64,000 nucleotides of DNA, from assembly GCA_016708905.1 (NCBI GenBank), contig JADJEV010000003.1, forward strand, positions 310,001 to 374,000, written 5' to 3'. Of the stretch, positions 17,218-25,738 are shown piece after piece. The position numbers and the translations under genes are program-made. The notes under the pieces are model-generated. The model ran no database searches and was not told the DNA's origin. It was given only the letters and a program-made list of their open reading frames with translations. Origin of the DNA: Candidatus Methylophosphatis roskildensis. Lineage in GTDB: Bacteria; Pseudomonadota; Gammaproteobacteria; Burkholderiales; Rhodocyclaceae. Each line of letters begins with the position of its first letter. The first letter of the stretch is position 1.

Positions 17218-17446
17218 TCACTCGGGATGGGTAGCTTTGGCAAGCCGGCTGGCGGCCTCTTTGAGGCGATAGCTTTTGCCGCGGAACTCGAGCAGGACGC
17301 TGCGGTGCAGGAGGCGGTCGAGGATGGCGGTGGTGAGGGCGGCGTCGCCGAGGAACTTGTGCCAGTCCTCGATGATGCGGTTTGAGGTGATGAGCGAGCT
17401 GCGTCGCAGCTTGTAGCGCTTGTGCAGGATCGATTGCAGGGTAAGG
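17218..17446 (-). pseudogene. istB: IS21-type istB (helper ATPase), C-terminal fragment
   Basis: About 70 C-terminal residues of an IstB-like ATPase: Y-K-L-R-R-S-S-L-I-T-S-N-R (sensor region), then A-I-L-D-R-L-L-H-R-S-V-L-L-E-F-R-G-K-S-Y-R. Downstream, 17130-17215 resembles IS21 end sequence with repeated GGTGGAG/CTCCACC blocks. The 5' part is replaced at 17447 by the end of an IS3-type element that seems to have inserted into it. Confidence 0.75.
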
Positions 17447-17806
17447 TGGACCCCGGAGTCAAGACAGAAATGCTCCGAGTTTAAGCTGTACATTCGACTT
17501 CATTCGCAGCGGGACGGCGCTGCCCCGGTTTTGCTTTTGCTTTGGTATTTGACTCTGCTGTTGCCTCTGACCTTTCTTCTGCGGGGGAGGAAACGTCTGT
17601 GGAGCGTAGCGGAACAGAGGGTTCCTCCCCCGCGCCGCCAAATTTATCCAGAATCATGGCCCCGCCACCAATGCCGGTTCGATACACAACATCGGGTGTC
17701 CGATCACCCAACGACTGATGCGGGCGCTCGCCGTTGTAGAAGACAAAGTACGCGGCCAGGCCGATCATCAATTCGCCCATCGTGGCATAGCCTTTCAGAT
17801 AAACGT
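17447..17806 (-). pseudogene. IS3-family element, right-end remnant with OrfB C terminus
   Basis: Minus-strand frame ending at 17481. It encodes the OrfB C terminus G-E-L-M-I-G-L-A-A-Y-F-V-F-Y-N, then N-G-E-R-P-H-Q-S-L-G-D-R-T-P. The IS terminus reads TGGACCCCGGAGTCAAGAC at 17447. It is cut at 17806 by the DUF4338-bearing element. It is not the same IS3 element as the one at 13978. Confidence 0.78.
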
Positions 17807-18547
17807 CAGTGCCGACGCACATGTGCTGAAACCCTGATGCTACAAGGGGTGGGAGCGCGGGCAAAGATATTTTCTTCGCGAAAGGGCTAGACAGCCGGAT
17901 TTCGGTCTTGGATAATCGAGCGTGAGCCAACACGCCTTGAGGGCTTTCACGCGATGTTCCAATCTGATGGGTTGAACCTGTGGCAAGGCAATCGCCAGAT
18001 TGGCGCAGAAGATATTGCCTACATCCGCACTCTGATAGAGCGCTTTCCCAGGTTGGCGCGCTCGGAATTGGCTGACACGCTGTGCGAACATCTGGGGTGG
18101 CTCACGCCGGCGGGTGCGCCCAAGAAAGAGGCTTGCAGGAAGTTGCTGGCGCGCCTGGAAGCGGGCGGCGAGATTCGTCTGCCGGCGCGGCGCACACAGG
18201 GCGGCGACCAGACGAGCGGGCGGGACAGGGCAGCAACGCCCAGCGTGCCGATTGTCTCGGGTGAGTCGGTGCAGTGCACGTTGGCGCAGCTTGGGCCGGT
18301 GCGCTTGCGCCTGCTTGGGCAGGCGCACGATGTGGCGCAGTGCAATGCCTATGTCGAGCGCTTTCATCCGCTGGGCTACCACAAGCCGTTTGGCTATTGG
18401 GCGCGCTACCGCATTGAGGCCGCCGATCGAAGCCTGGGCTATCTGCTGCTGTGTGGCGCGGCCAGGGCAATCGAGCCGCGTGATCGCTGGATCGGCTGGA
18501 GTGCGCGCCAGCGCCTGGCGAACCTGCCCTGGGTGGTCAACAATAAT

Positions 18548-20195
18548 CCTAAAAACCTGAGTTGCCGGTATGCCAAACCGTGCGAAGGTCGGCAAACTGT
18601 GGGTTGGCGACGAAATTGAGGAGCCACCCGATGGGTGAGGCGAAACTGAAGCTGGCGAAACGAGAGGAAATGCTGTTGTCGTGCGCTGGGGTGCAGACGA
18701 TGGCAGGTCGGGTGCAGGTGCGATGGGAGTCGGAGAGCGCCGCCACGCCGATGGGGCAATTGGCCTACTTCATCGAGTTTCTCAACCTGACTGGACTGTG
18801 GAGTCGTTGGCTGGAAAGCGCCCCGCTGAGCTACGCCAGTCCCAATGCACCCTCGAAGGCGGAGGTGCTGGGCACTTGGCTGCTCTCGGTGTTGTCGGGC
18901 CACCGACGCTACGCCCACGTGACCGGGATCCGCTGCGACGGGGTCAATCCCGGCCTGTTGGGCATGGACAAGGTCATCTCCGAAGACGCTCTGCGCAATG
19001 CCCTGAAGCGCATCCCGCAAGGCCCGGGGTGCGCCTGGCTGGACGGGCATCTGTCGGACAGTGTCAGCGCGCTGCTCAACGCCGCCTGGATTCTGGACAT
19101 CGACACCACGATCAAGCCGTTGTATGGCCATCAGGAAGGCGCGCTCATCGGCTATAACCCGAAGAAACCGGGACGCCCGTCCCATGCCTATCACACGTAC
19201 CTGATGGCGGGTTTGCGGCTGGTCCTGGGTGTCGAAGTGTGTGCCGGCAACGAACACACGGCCAAGCATGCTCAGCCCGGTCTGCTCAAGGTTCTCGATG
19301 AACTGCCCGCAGAAAACAAGCCGAAGCTGGTGCGCGGGGACAACGCCTTCGGGTGCGACGCGATGATGACGGCTCTGGAGCAACGGGGGCAGCCTTACCT
19401 GTTCAAGCTCAAGCTCTCGAAGAACGTCAAGCGTCACATTGTCAGTGTGTTCCGCCAATCGGGCTGGACGGATGCCGGCCAGGGTTGGGAGGGCAAGGAT
19501 GGGGCGCTTGCCCTCAAGGGCTGGGAGAAGAATCGTCGCGTCGTCGTGCTGCGCCGGCCGCTGACGGGCGAGATCGCGGTGGCCGGTGAGGCTGACGGTC
19601 AGCAACTGCTGGCCTTCGTGGAAGCCGACCGCAAGGCAGGCAAGGGCATCACGGGCTATGAGTACGCGGTGCTGGTGACCAACACCGACTACGAGATTGT
19701 CAGTCTGGGTCAGCTCTACCGGGATCGGGCGGATGCCGAGAACGCCTTCGACGAACTCAAGAACCAGTGGGGATGGGGTGGCTTTACCACGCACGACCTG
19801 CATCGCTGCCAGTTGGCCGCCCGGGCCGTGGCACTCATCTACAACTGGTGGAGCCTGTTCGTTCGCTTGGCCAATCCTGAAGCCCGCCGCGAGGCCATCA
19901 CCAGTCGGCCGTGGCTGATGTCCTCGGTGGGGCGCCGGACCGAACATGCCGGGCAGACGACGATCACACTGACCGGTTTGCACGCTCATTTCGAGAAGGC
20001 GCGGGCAGCGCTAATGCGTGTCTCCGCCATGCTTCAGGGCTGGTTAGCTCGTGCTGCGGAGCAGTTGCATCCAACCACCGTCTGGAACCTCGTCTGCGAG
20101 CATCTCAAATGCCTCCTCGCCGGGGTCGGACCGCCTCGCGCCCAGCGGCTTCTCGAAAATCATGCAAACGGAATCGGCTAACTGAGGTTTTTAGG
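18548..20195 (+). mobile_element. nested IS (IS1380/IS4-superfamily-like)
   Basis: A 1648-bp element with terminal inverted repeats starting CCTAAAAACCT and a 5-bp target duplication ATAAT (18543-18547, 20196-20200). The uninterrupted target is preserved in copy 2 of the host element, which confirms both ends. One transposase gene. Confidence 0.9.
18631..20181 (+). CDS. DDE transposase of the nested IS
   Basis: 516 residues. Catalytic-type motifs are D-I-D-T-T-I-K-P-L-Y-G, V-R-G-D-N-A-F-G and R-A-D-A-E-N-A-F-D-E-L-K-N-Q-W-G-W-G-G, a DDE triad with the glutamate in the Y-R-x-R-A-D-A-E-N region. This fits IS4-superfamily elements, most likely IS1380-like; the family name is not certain. The ATG at 18631 has a strong GAGGAG site seven bases upstream. 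It appears intact. Confidence 0.85.
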   Translation: MGEAKLKLAKREEMLLSCAGVQTMAGRVQVRWESESAATPMGQLAYFIEFLNLTGLWSRWLESAPLSYASPNAPSKAEVLGTWLLSVLSGHRRYAHVTGIRCDGVNPGLLGMDKVISEDALRNALKRIPQGPGCAWLDGHLSDSVSALLNAAWILDIDTTIKPLYGHQEGALIGYNPKKPGRPSHAYHTYLMAGLRLVLGVEVCAGNEHTAKHAQPGLLKVLDELPAENKPKLVRGDNAFGCDAMMTALEQRGQPYLFKLKLSKNVKRHIVSVFRQSGWTDAGQGWEGKDGALALKGWEKNRRVVVLRRPLTGEIAVAGEADGQQLLAFVEADRKAGKGITGYEYAVLVTNTDYEIVSLGQLYRDRADAENAFDELKNQWGWGGFTTHDLHRCQLAARAVALIYNWWSLFVRLANPEARREAITSRPWLMSSVGRRTEHAGQTTITLTGLHAHFEKARAALMRVSAMLQGWLARAAEQLHPTTVWNLVCEHLKCLLAGVGPPRAQRLLENHANGIG

Positions 20196-20523
20196 ATAAT
20201 CGTTTCCTGGTGTTTCCCTGGGTGCGGATCGAGCACTTGGCCAGCCATGTGCTGGGCCAGCTGGCACGCCAGTTGGCCGATGACTGGCAGGCGTGCTGGG
20301 GATACCGGCCGCTGCTGCTGGAGAGCTTTGTCGATCCGGCGCACTATCGCGGCACCTGCTACCGCGGCGCCGGCTGGCAGTTGCTGGGGCACACCAGCGG
20401 TCGCGGTTTGGCGCGCCCCGGCAAGCACTATCACAGCTCTGCCAAGCTGATCTTCGTCAAAGCGCTGCAGGCGCAGTGCCGTCGCCTGCTGTGCTGCGAT
20501 CAACTCCAGGAAAGGCACGAACC

Positions 20524-22058
20524 ATGGGCAAAGTGAGCCGGCGTCCGGCACGAGAGGCGGCCAAGCAAGCGCTTCAAAAAAACACCAGTACCGTGAGTTG
20601 CGCCAGCAACAACAAGCCGCCGGACTCATTGTTCCTGCGCCGCCGAGCCCAGCCAGCCGCTTAAGCCCTTACCAAAGCGTTGAAGAAGAATGTCACGCGC
20701 GCACCGAGGCCGTTACCGAGCAGGCGCGCGTGTTCAGAGCGCAGCTGCCGACGCTGCTTAAACGACTGCGTCAGATCCAGGACACGCGCAACCCGAAAAA
20801 GCTCAAGCACGCGCTGGTGAGCCTGATGCTGTATGGCATCCTGGTGTTTGTCCTGCACTACAGCTCACGGCGGGAAGCCAACACCGATATCACGCGGCCC
20901 ATGTTCGAGCACAACCTGCGGCTGCTGTTCCCCGAGTTGGACAGTTTGCCCCATGCCGATACGTTGTTTCGTCTGCTGAGCAAGATCGATGTGGGCCAAA
21001 TCGAGCACGCACATATCGATTTGGTCGAGCGGCTCATCCGCAAGAAGAAGTTTGCAAACTACCGGATCAATAACTGCTATCCCATCGCCATCGATGGCAC
21101 GCAGAAGGTGGGCGGCGCCACTTTGTGGAGCGAGTCGCTACAGGAAAAGCGTCTGTCAGGGTCCGATCAGGACGCGCCCGAGCACGCCCGCTATCAGTAC
21201 CACGTCTATGTCCTGGAAGCGAACCTGTGCTTTCACAACGGCATGGTGATTCCGCTGATGAGCGAGTTTCTCGACTATCAGCACGGTGACACCGAGCAGA
21301 ACAAGCAGGACTGCGAGCTGCGGGCCTTTCACCGCCTGGCCGAGCGCATCAAAAAGGCCTTTCCCCGCCTGGCGGTGATGCTGCTGCTTGACGGACTGTA
21401 TCCCAACGGGCCCGTGCTGGAGCGTTGCCGCGATTATCACTGGCAGTTCATGATCGTGCTCAAAGACGATTCGCTGCCCACGGTGTGGACGGAATACGGC
21501 GCTCTGCTGAAGTTCAAACCCGACAATGAACACCGCCAGAGCTGGGGCGAGCGAGCGCAGCACTTTCGTTGGGTCAATGACATTCGTTACGAATACGGAC
21601 CCAACCACCGCCATCACCGCGACGTGCACGTCGTGCTCTGCCGCGAAAACTGGCAAGCGCTCGACGAGGACGGCGAGATCGTGACAAAGACCGCCAAACA
21701 TGCCTGGATCTCAAGCCAAAAGCTGCGGCGCGAGAACGTCCACCAACGCTGCAATCTGGCGGCGCGTCACCGTTGGGGGATCGAGAGCTGCAACCTGGTC
21801 GAAAAGCACCACGGTTACCGCTACGAGCATCTCTTCGCCAAGAATTGGAACGCGATGCGCGGCTATCATTACCTGATGCGTCTCGCGCACCTGCTCAACA
21901 CCCTGGCACGCTTCTCGAGCGCGCTGGTCGCGCAGCATCTGGCGATCGGTGTGCGCGCCTTCATACAATTCGTGCGCAGCACCTATAGCGGCCCATGGCT
22001 CGATCCGCCAACGGTCAAACAGCGCATGGAACGTCCGTTCCAGCTTCGCTTCACCTGA
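20524..22058 (+). pseudogene. transposase gene of copy 1, frameshifted near its start
   Basis: The ATG at 20524 and first 18 codons (MGKVSRRPAREAAK...) are followed by an A7 run at 20576-20582, where copy 2 has A8. The shift puts the N terminus out of frame with the remaining ~486 codons, which are open to 22058. Catalytic motifs I-A-I-D-G-T-Q-K, L-L-L-D-G-L-Y-P and W-G-I-E-S-C-N-L-V-E are all present in the long part. An internal TTG at 20598 could start a protein lacking about 25 residues. The missing A may also be a sequencing error. Confidence 0.75.
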
Positions 22059-22270
22059 CAGGCCTGCAAACCGCGCTGTCCCATCCCTGCATTCGCCGCG
22101 GGGCGCCCCGCTATTGCCCGAACGTCACCGGGCTGTCGAATCCGACCGGGCCAGCGCTCAGGCGCACTCGCAAAAGCGCCTTCTCGGCCACCTGTTTGAC
22201 CCAAATCCGCCCGAGTCTTCCGAATAATCGTGCTACAACCTGAATCGACGCTATACGTGCGTCGGCACTG

Positions 22271-22279
22271 TTGGATAAG
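22271..22279 (+). repeat. 9-bp direct repeat TTGGATAAG flanking IS copy 2 (left)
   Basis: TTGGATAAG lies exactly between the right end of copy 1 and the left end of copy 2, and recurs at 25090-25098 just after copy 2. It is best read as the target duplication of copy 2, or as a product of tandem duplication. Confidence 0.8.
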
Positions 22280-22426
22280 CAGTGCCGACGCACATGTGCT
22301 GAAACCCTGATGCTACAAGGGGTGGGAGCGCGGGCAAGAATATTTTCTTCGCGAAAGGGCTAGACAGCCGGATTTCGGTCTTGGATAATCGAGCGTGAGC
22401 CAACACGCCTTAAGGGCTTTCACGCG

Positions 22427-23356
22427 ATGTTCCAATCTGATGGGTTGAACCTGTGGCAAGGCAATCGCGAGATTGGCGCAGAAGATATTGCCTACATCCG
22501 CACTCTGATAGAGCGCTTTCCCAGGTTGGCGCGCTCGGAATTGGCTGACACGCTGTGCGAACATCTGGGGTGGCTCACGCCGGCGGGTGCGCCCAAGAAA
22601 GAGGCTTGCAGGAAGTTGCTGGCGCGCCTGGAAGCGGGCGGCGAGATTCGTCTGCCGGCGCGGCGCACACAGGGCGGCGACCAGACGAGCGGGCGGGACA
22701 GGGCAGCAACGCCCAGCGTGCCGATTGTCTCGGGTGAGTCGGTGCAGTGCACGTTGGCGCAGCTTGGGCCGGTGCGCTTGCGCCTGCTTGGGCAGGCGCA
22801 CGATGTGGCGCAGTGCAATGCCTATGTCGAGCGCTTTCATCCGCTGGGCTACCACAAGCCGTTTGGCTATTGGGCGCGCTACCGCATTGAGGCCGCCGAT
22901 CGAAGCCTGGGCTATCTGCTGCTGTGTGGCGCGGCCAGGGCAATCGAGCCGCGTGATCGCTGGATCGGCTGGAGTGCGCGCCAGCGCCTGGCGAACCTGC
23001 CCTGGGTGGTCAACAATAATCGTTTCCTGGTGTTTCCCTGGGTGCGGATCGAGCACTTGGCCAGCCATGTGCTGGGCCAGCTGGCACGCCAGTTGGCCGA
23101 TGACTGGCAGGCGTGCTGGGGATACCGGCCGCTGCTGCTGGAGAGCTTTGTCGATCCGGCGCACTATCGCGGCACCTGCTACCGCGGCGCCGGCTGGCAG
23201 TTGCTGGGGCACACCAGCGGTCGCGGTTTGGCGCGCCCCGGCAAGCACTATCACAGCTCTGCCAAGCTGATCTTCGTCAAAGCGCTGCAGGCGCAGTGCC
23301 GTCGCCTGCTGTGCTGCGATCAACTCCAGGAAAGGCACGAACCATGGGCAAAGTGA
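22427..23356 (+). CDS. DUF4338 protein related to Druantia DruA, IS-encoded
   Basis: 309 residues. Central blocks V-E-R-F-H-P-L-G-Y-H-K-P-F-G-Y and R-W-I-G-W-S-A-R-Q-R, followed by F-P-W-V-R-I-E-H-L-A-S-H-V-L-G, are those of DUF4338, the domain that defines DruA of the Druantia defence system. Here it is part of a mobile element, overlapping the transposase start (TGA after ATGGGCAAAG), so it is probably an accessory transposition protein. No other Druantia genes are present. Biochemical role unknown. No good ribosome binding site before the ATG. Confidence 0.8.
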   Translation: MFQSDGLNLWQGNREIGAEDIAYIRTLIERFPRLARSELADTLCEHLGWLTPAGAPKKEACRKLLARLEAGGEIRLPARRTQGGDQTSGRDRAATPSVPIVSGESVQCTLAQLGPVRLRLLGQAHDVAQCNAYVERFHPLGYHKPFGYWARYRIEAADRSLGYLLLCGAARAIEPRDRWIGWSARQRLANLPWVVNNNRFLVFPWVRIEHLASHVLGQLARQLADDWQACWGYRPLLLESFVDPAHYRGTCYRGAGWQLLGHTSGRGLARPGKHYHSSAKLIFVKALQAQCRRLLCCDQLQERHEPWAK

Positions 23357-24877
23357 GCCGGCGTCCGGCACGAGAGGCGGCCAAGCAAGCGCTTCAAAAA
23401 AAACACCAGTACCGTGAGTTGCGCCAGCAACAACAAGCCGCCGGACTCATTGTTCCTGCGCCGCCGAGCCCAGCCAGCCGCTTAAGCCCTTACCAAAGCG
23501 TTGAAGAAGAATGTCACGCGCGCACCGAGGCCGTTACCGAGCAGGCGCGCGTGTTCAGAGCGCAGCTGCCGACGCTGCTTAAACGACTGCGTCAGATCCA
23601 GGACACGCGCAACCCGAAAAAGCTCAAGCACGCGCTGGTGAGCCTGATGCTGTATGGCATCCTGGTGTTTGTCCTGCACTACAGCTCACGGCGGGAAGCC
23701 AACACCGATATCACGCGGCCCATGTTCGAGCACAACCTGCGGCTGCTGTTCCCCGAGTTGGACAGTTTGCCCCATGCCGATACGTTGTTTCGTCTGCTGA
23801 GCAAGATCGATGTGGGCCAAATCGAGCACGCACATATCGATTTGGTCGAGCGGCTCATCCGCAAGAAGAAGTTTGCAAACTACCGGATCAATAACTGCTA
23901 TCCCATCGCCATCGATGGCACGCAGAAGGTGGGCGGCGCCACTTTGTGGAGCGAGTCGCTACAGGAAAAGCGTCTGTCAGGGTCCGATCAGGACGCGCCC
24001 GAGCACGCCCGCTATCAGTACCACGTCTATGTCCTGGAAGCGAACCTGTGCTTTCACAACGGCATGGTGATTCCGCTGATGAGCGAGTTTCTCGACTATC
24101 AGCACGGTGACACCGAGCAGAACAAGCAGGACTGCGAGCTGCGGGCCTTTCACCGCCTGGCCGAGCGCATCAAAAGGCCTTTCCCCGCCTGGCGGTGATG
24201 CTGCTGCTTGACGGACTGTATCCCAACGGGCCCGTGCTGGAGCGTTGCCGCGATTATCACTGGCAGTTCATGATCGTGCTCAAAGACGATTCGCTGCCCA
24301 CGGTGTGGACGGAATACGGCGCTCTGCTGAAGTTCAAACCCGACAATGAACACCGCCAGAGCTGGGGCGAGCGAGCGCAGCACTTTCGTTGGGTCAATGA
24401 CATTCGTTACGAATACGGACCCAACCACCGCCATCACCGCGACGTGCACGTCGTGCTCTGCCGCGAAAACTGGCAAGCGCTCGACGAGGACGGCGAGATC
24501 GTGACAAAGACCGCCAAACATGCCTGGATCTCAAGCCAAAAGCTGCGGCGCGAGAACGTCCACCAACGCTGCAATCTGGCGGCGCGTCACCGTTGGGGAT
24601 CGAGAGCTGCAACCTGGTCGAAAAGCACCACGGTTACCGCTACGAGCATCTCTTCGCCAAGAATTGGAACGCGATGCGCGGCTATCATTACCTGATGCGT
24701 CTCGCGCACCTGCTCAACACCCTGGCACGCTTCTCGAGCGCGCTGGTCGCGCAGCATCTGGCGATCGGTGTGCGCGCCTTCATACAATTCGTGCGCAGCA
24801 CCTATAGCGGCCCATGGCTCGATCCGCCAACGGTCAAACAGCGCATGGAACGTCCGTTCCAGCTTCGCTTCACCTGA
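23344..24877 (+). pseudogene. transposase gene of copy 2, two frameshifts
   Basis: The intact N terminus (MGKVSRRPAREAAKQALQKK) reads through to about 24172, where A4 replaces the A5 of copy 1 and the frame breaks. A second one-base loss follows at a G run near 24595 (G4 against G5). The frame then closes at 24877 with the same C terminus as copy 1. The composite protein would be about 511 residues: a DDE transposase with an N-terminal basic region. Copy 1 is intact at both of these sites. Confidence 0.8.
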
Positions 24878-25106
24878 CAGGCCTGCAAACCGCGCTGTCC
24901 CATCCCTGCATTCGCCGCGGGGCGCCCCGCTATTGCCCGAACGTCACCGGGCTGTCGAATCCGACCGGGCCAGCGCTCAGGCGCACTCGCAAAAGCGCCT
25001 TCTCGGCCACCTGTTTGACCCAAATCCGCCCGAGTCTTCCGAATAATCGTGCTACAACCTGAATCGACGCTATACGTGCGTCGGCACTGTTGGATAAGAC
25101 TTGTAA

Positions 25107-25135
25107 TTGCCTTGGGGAGCGTCTTCCGATATACT
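25107..25135 (+). promoter_or_regulatory. promoter of the rimP-nusA-infB operon
   Basis: TTGCCT (-35) and TATACT (-10) with a 17-base spacer. It lies 18 bases after the end of IS copy 2, so the insertion spared the promoter but replaced whatever lay upstream. Confidence 0.72.
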
Positions 25136-25153
25136 TTTCAGGCTAAAGCGAGT

Positions 25154-25235
25154 AGTGGCAGGGCGCTGCGGATAGTTGTGCCACAAACCCGGAAGTAGGC
25201 GGATCGAAGGATGGGCGGTTCGCCCATTTTTTTTT
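25154..25235 (+). promoter_or_regulatory. rimP leader RNA with hairpin and intrinsic terminator (attenuator candidate)
   Basis: The leader contains a hairpin GTGGCA...TGCCAC (25155-25160 with 25179-25184), then an intrinsic terminator: stem ATGGGCG/CGCCCAT with a three-base loop (25211-25227) followed by nine T. It sits between the promoter and the rimP start, so readthrough is needed to express the operon. rimP leaders with terminators are known in other proteobacteria; control of this one is inferred. Confidence 0.68.
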
Positions 25236-25275
25236 GTGGCGGCGGATTTTGCTTCTCATTGTTCGGGTGGGGCAG

Positions 25276-25704
25276 GTGCAAGTCGAATCAATCATTGAAC
25301 AGGCGGTTCGCGGACTGGGTTTCGAGTTGGCAGACTTCGAAACCTCCCCGAAAGGCAGGCTGTTGCGCGTGTTCATCGATGGTCCGAACGGGGTAACGGT
25401 TGACGACTGTGCGACGGTCAGCAATCACCTGACGCGTTTGTTCGCGGTCGAGAACGTCGACTACGACCGCCTCGAGGTTTCGTCCCCCGGACTGGATCGG
25501 CCGCTGAAAAAGTTCGCCGATTTCGAGCGCTTTTCCGGACAAGAGGCGCAGGTTCGCATTCGCGTGCCGATCGATGGTCAGCGTAATTTTGCCGGCGTGC
25601 TGGGCGGCGTGGCGGACGGAAAAGTCCAGCTTGTAACGGACACGGGCGTGGTTGCGCTCGATCTCGAGCAGATCGACAAGGCGCGGCTGGTACCGAAGTA
25701 CTGA
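25276..25704 (+). CDS. rimP: ribosome maturation factor RimP
   Basis: Assists late 30S ribosomal subunit assembly. About 142 residues. The N-terminal domain has L-G-F-E-L-A-D-F-E and L-R-V-F-I-D-G-P-N-G-V-T-V-D-D-C; the junction V-S-S-P-G-L-D-R-P-L is diagnostic. A GTG at 25276, preceded by GGGTGGGG, is preferred; the frame is open to 25234, but that part overlaps the terminator. First gene of the operon. Confidence 0.9.
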   Translation: MQVESIIEQAVRGLGFELADFETSPKGRLLRVFIDGPNGVTVDDCATVSNHLTRLFAVENVDYDRLEVSSPGLDRPLKKFADFERFSGQEAQVRIRVPIDGQRNFAGVLGGVADGKVQLVTDTGVVALDLEQIDKARLVPKY

Positions 25705-25738
25705 CCGACGCCTCAATGGAATATGCGGGAGAGGGGAA

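Larger units (their letters stand above)
17954..20536 (+). pseudogene. DUF4338 (DruA-like) gene of copy 1, interrupted
   Basis: The first 198 codons (17954-18547) and the last part (20201-20536) match the intact 309-residue protein of copy 2. The IS1380/IS4-like element sits after the codons for V-V-N-N-N, duplicating ATAAT. The inner frame runs into IS sequence and stops at 18619, so only a truncated protein could be made. Confidence 0.85.
17807..22270 (+). mobile_element. DUF4338 (DruA-like)-bearing IS, copy 1, split by a nested IS
   Basis: Ends carry 14-bp perfect inverted repeats CAGTGCCGACGCAC. Without the nested IS (18548-20195) and its 5-bp duplication the element is 2811 bp, against 2810 bp for copy 2, to which it is nearly identical. 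Gene order: DUF4338 protein, then a DDE transposase overlapping it by 13 bases. The left flank does not match the right flank, so no target duplication is visible for this copy. Confidence 0.88.
22280..25089 (+). mobile_element. DUF4338 (DruA-like)-bearing IS, copy 2
   Basis: A 2810-bp element with 14-bp inverted repeats CAGTGCCGACGCAC, head-to-tail with copy 1 and separated from it by nine bases. It carries an intact DUF4338 gene and a frameshifted transposase gene. It ends 18 bases before the -35 box of the rimP operon promoter. IS family not assigned. Confidence 0.88.

Noticed and set aside
17807..25089. A Druantia anti-phage defence system
   Set aside because: Only a DruA-like DUF4338 gene is present, inside an element with terminal repeats and a transposase; no DruE-type helicase or other Druantia genes are nearby.
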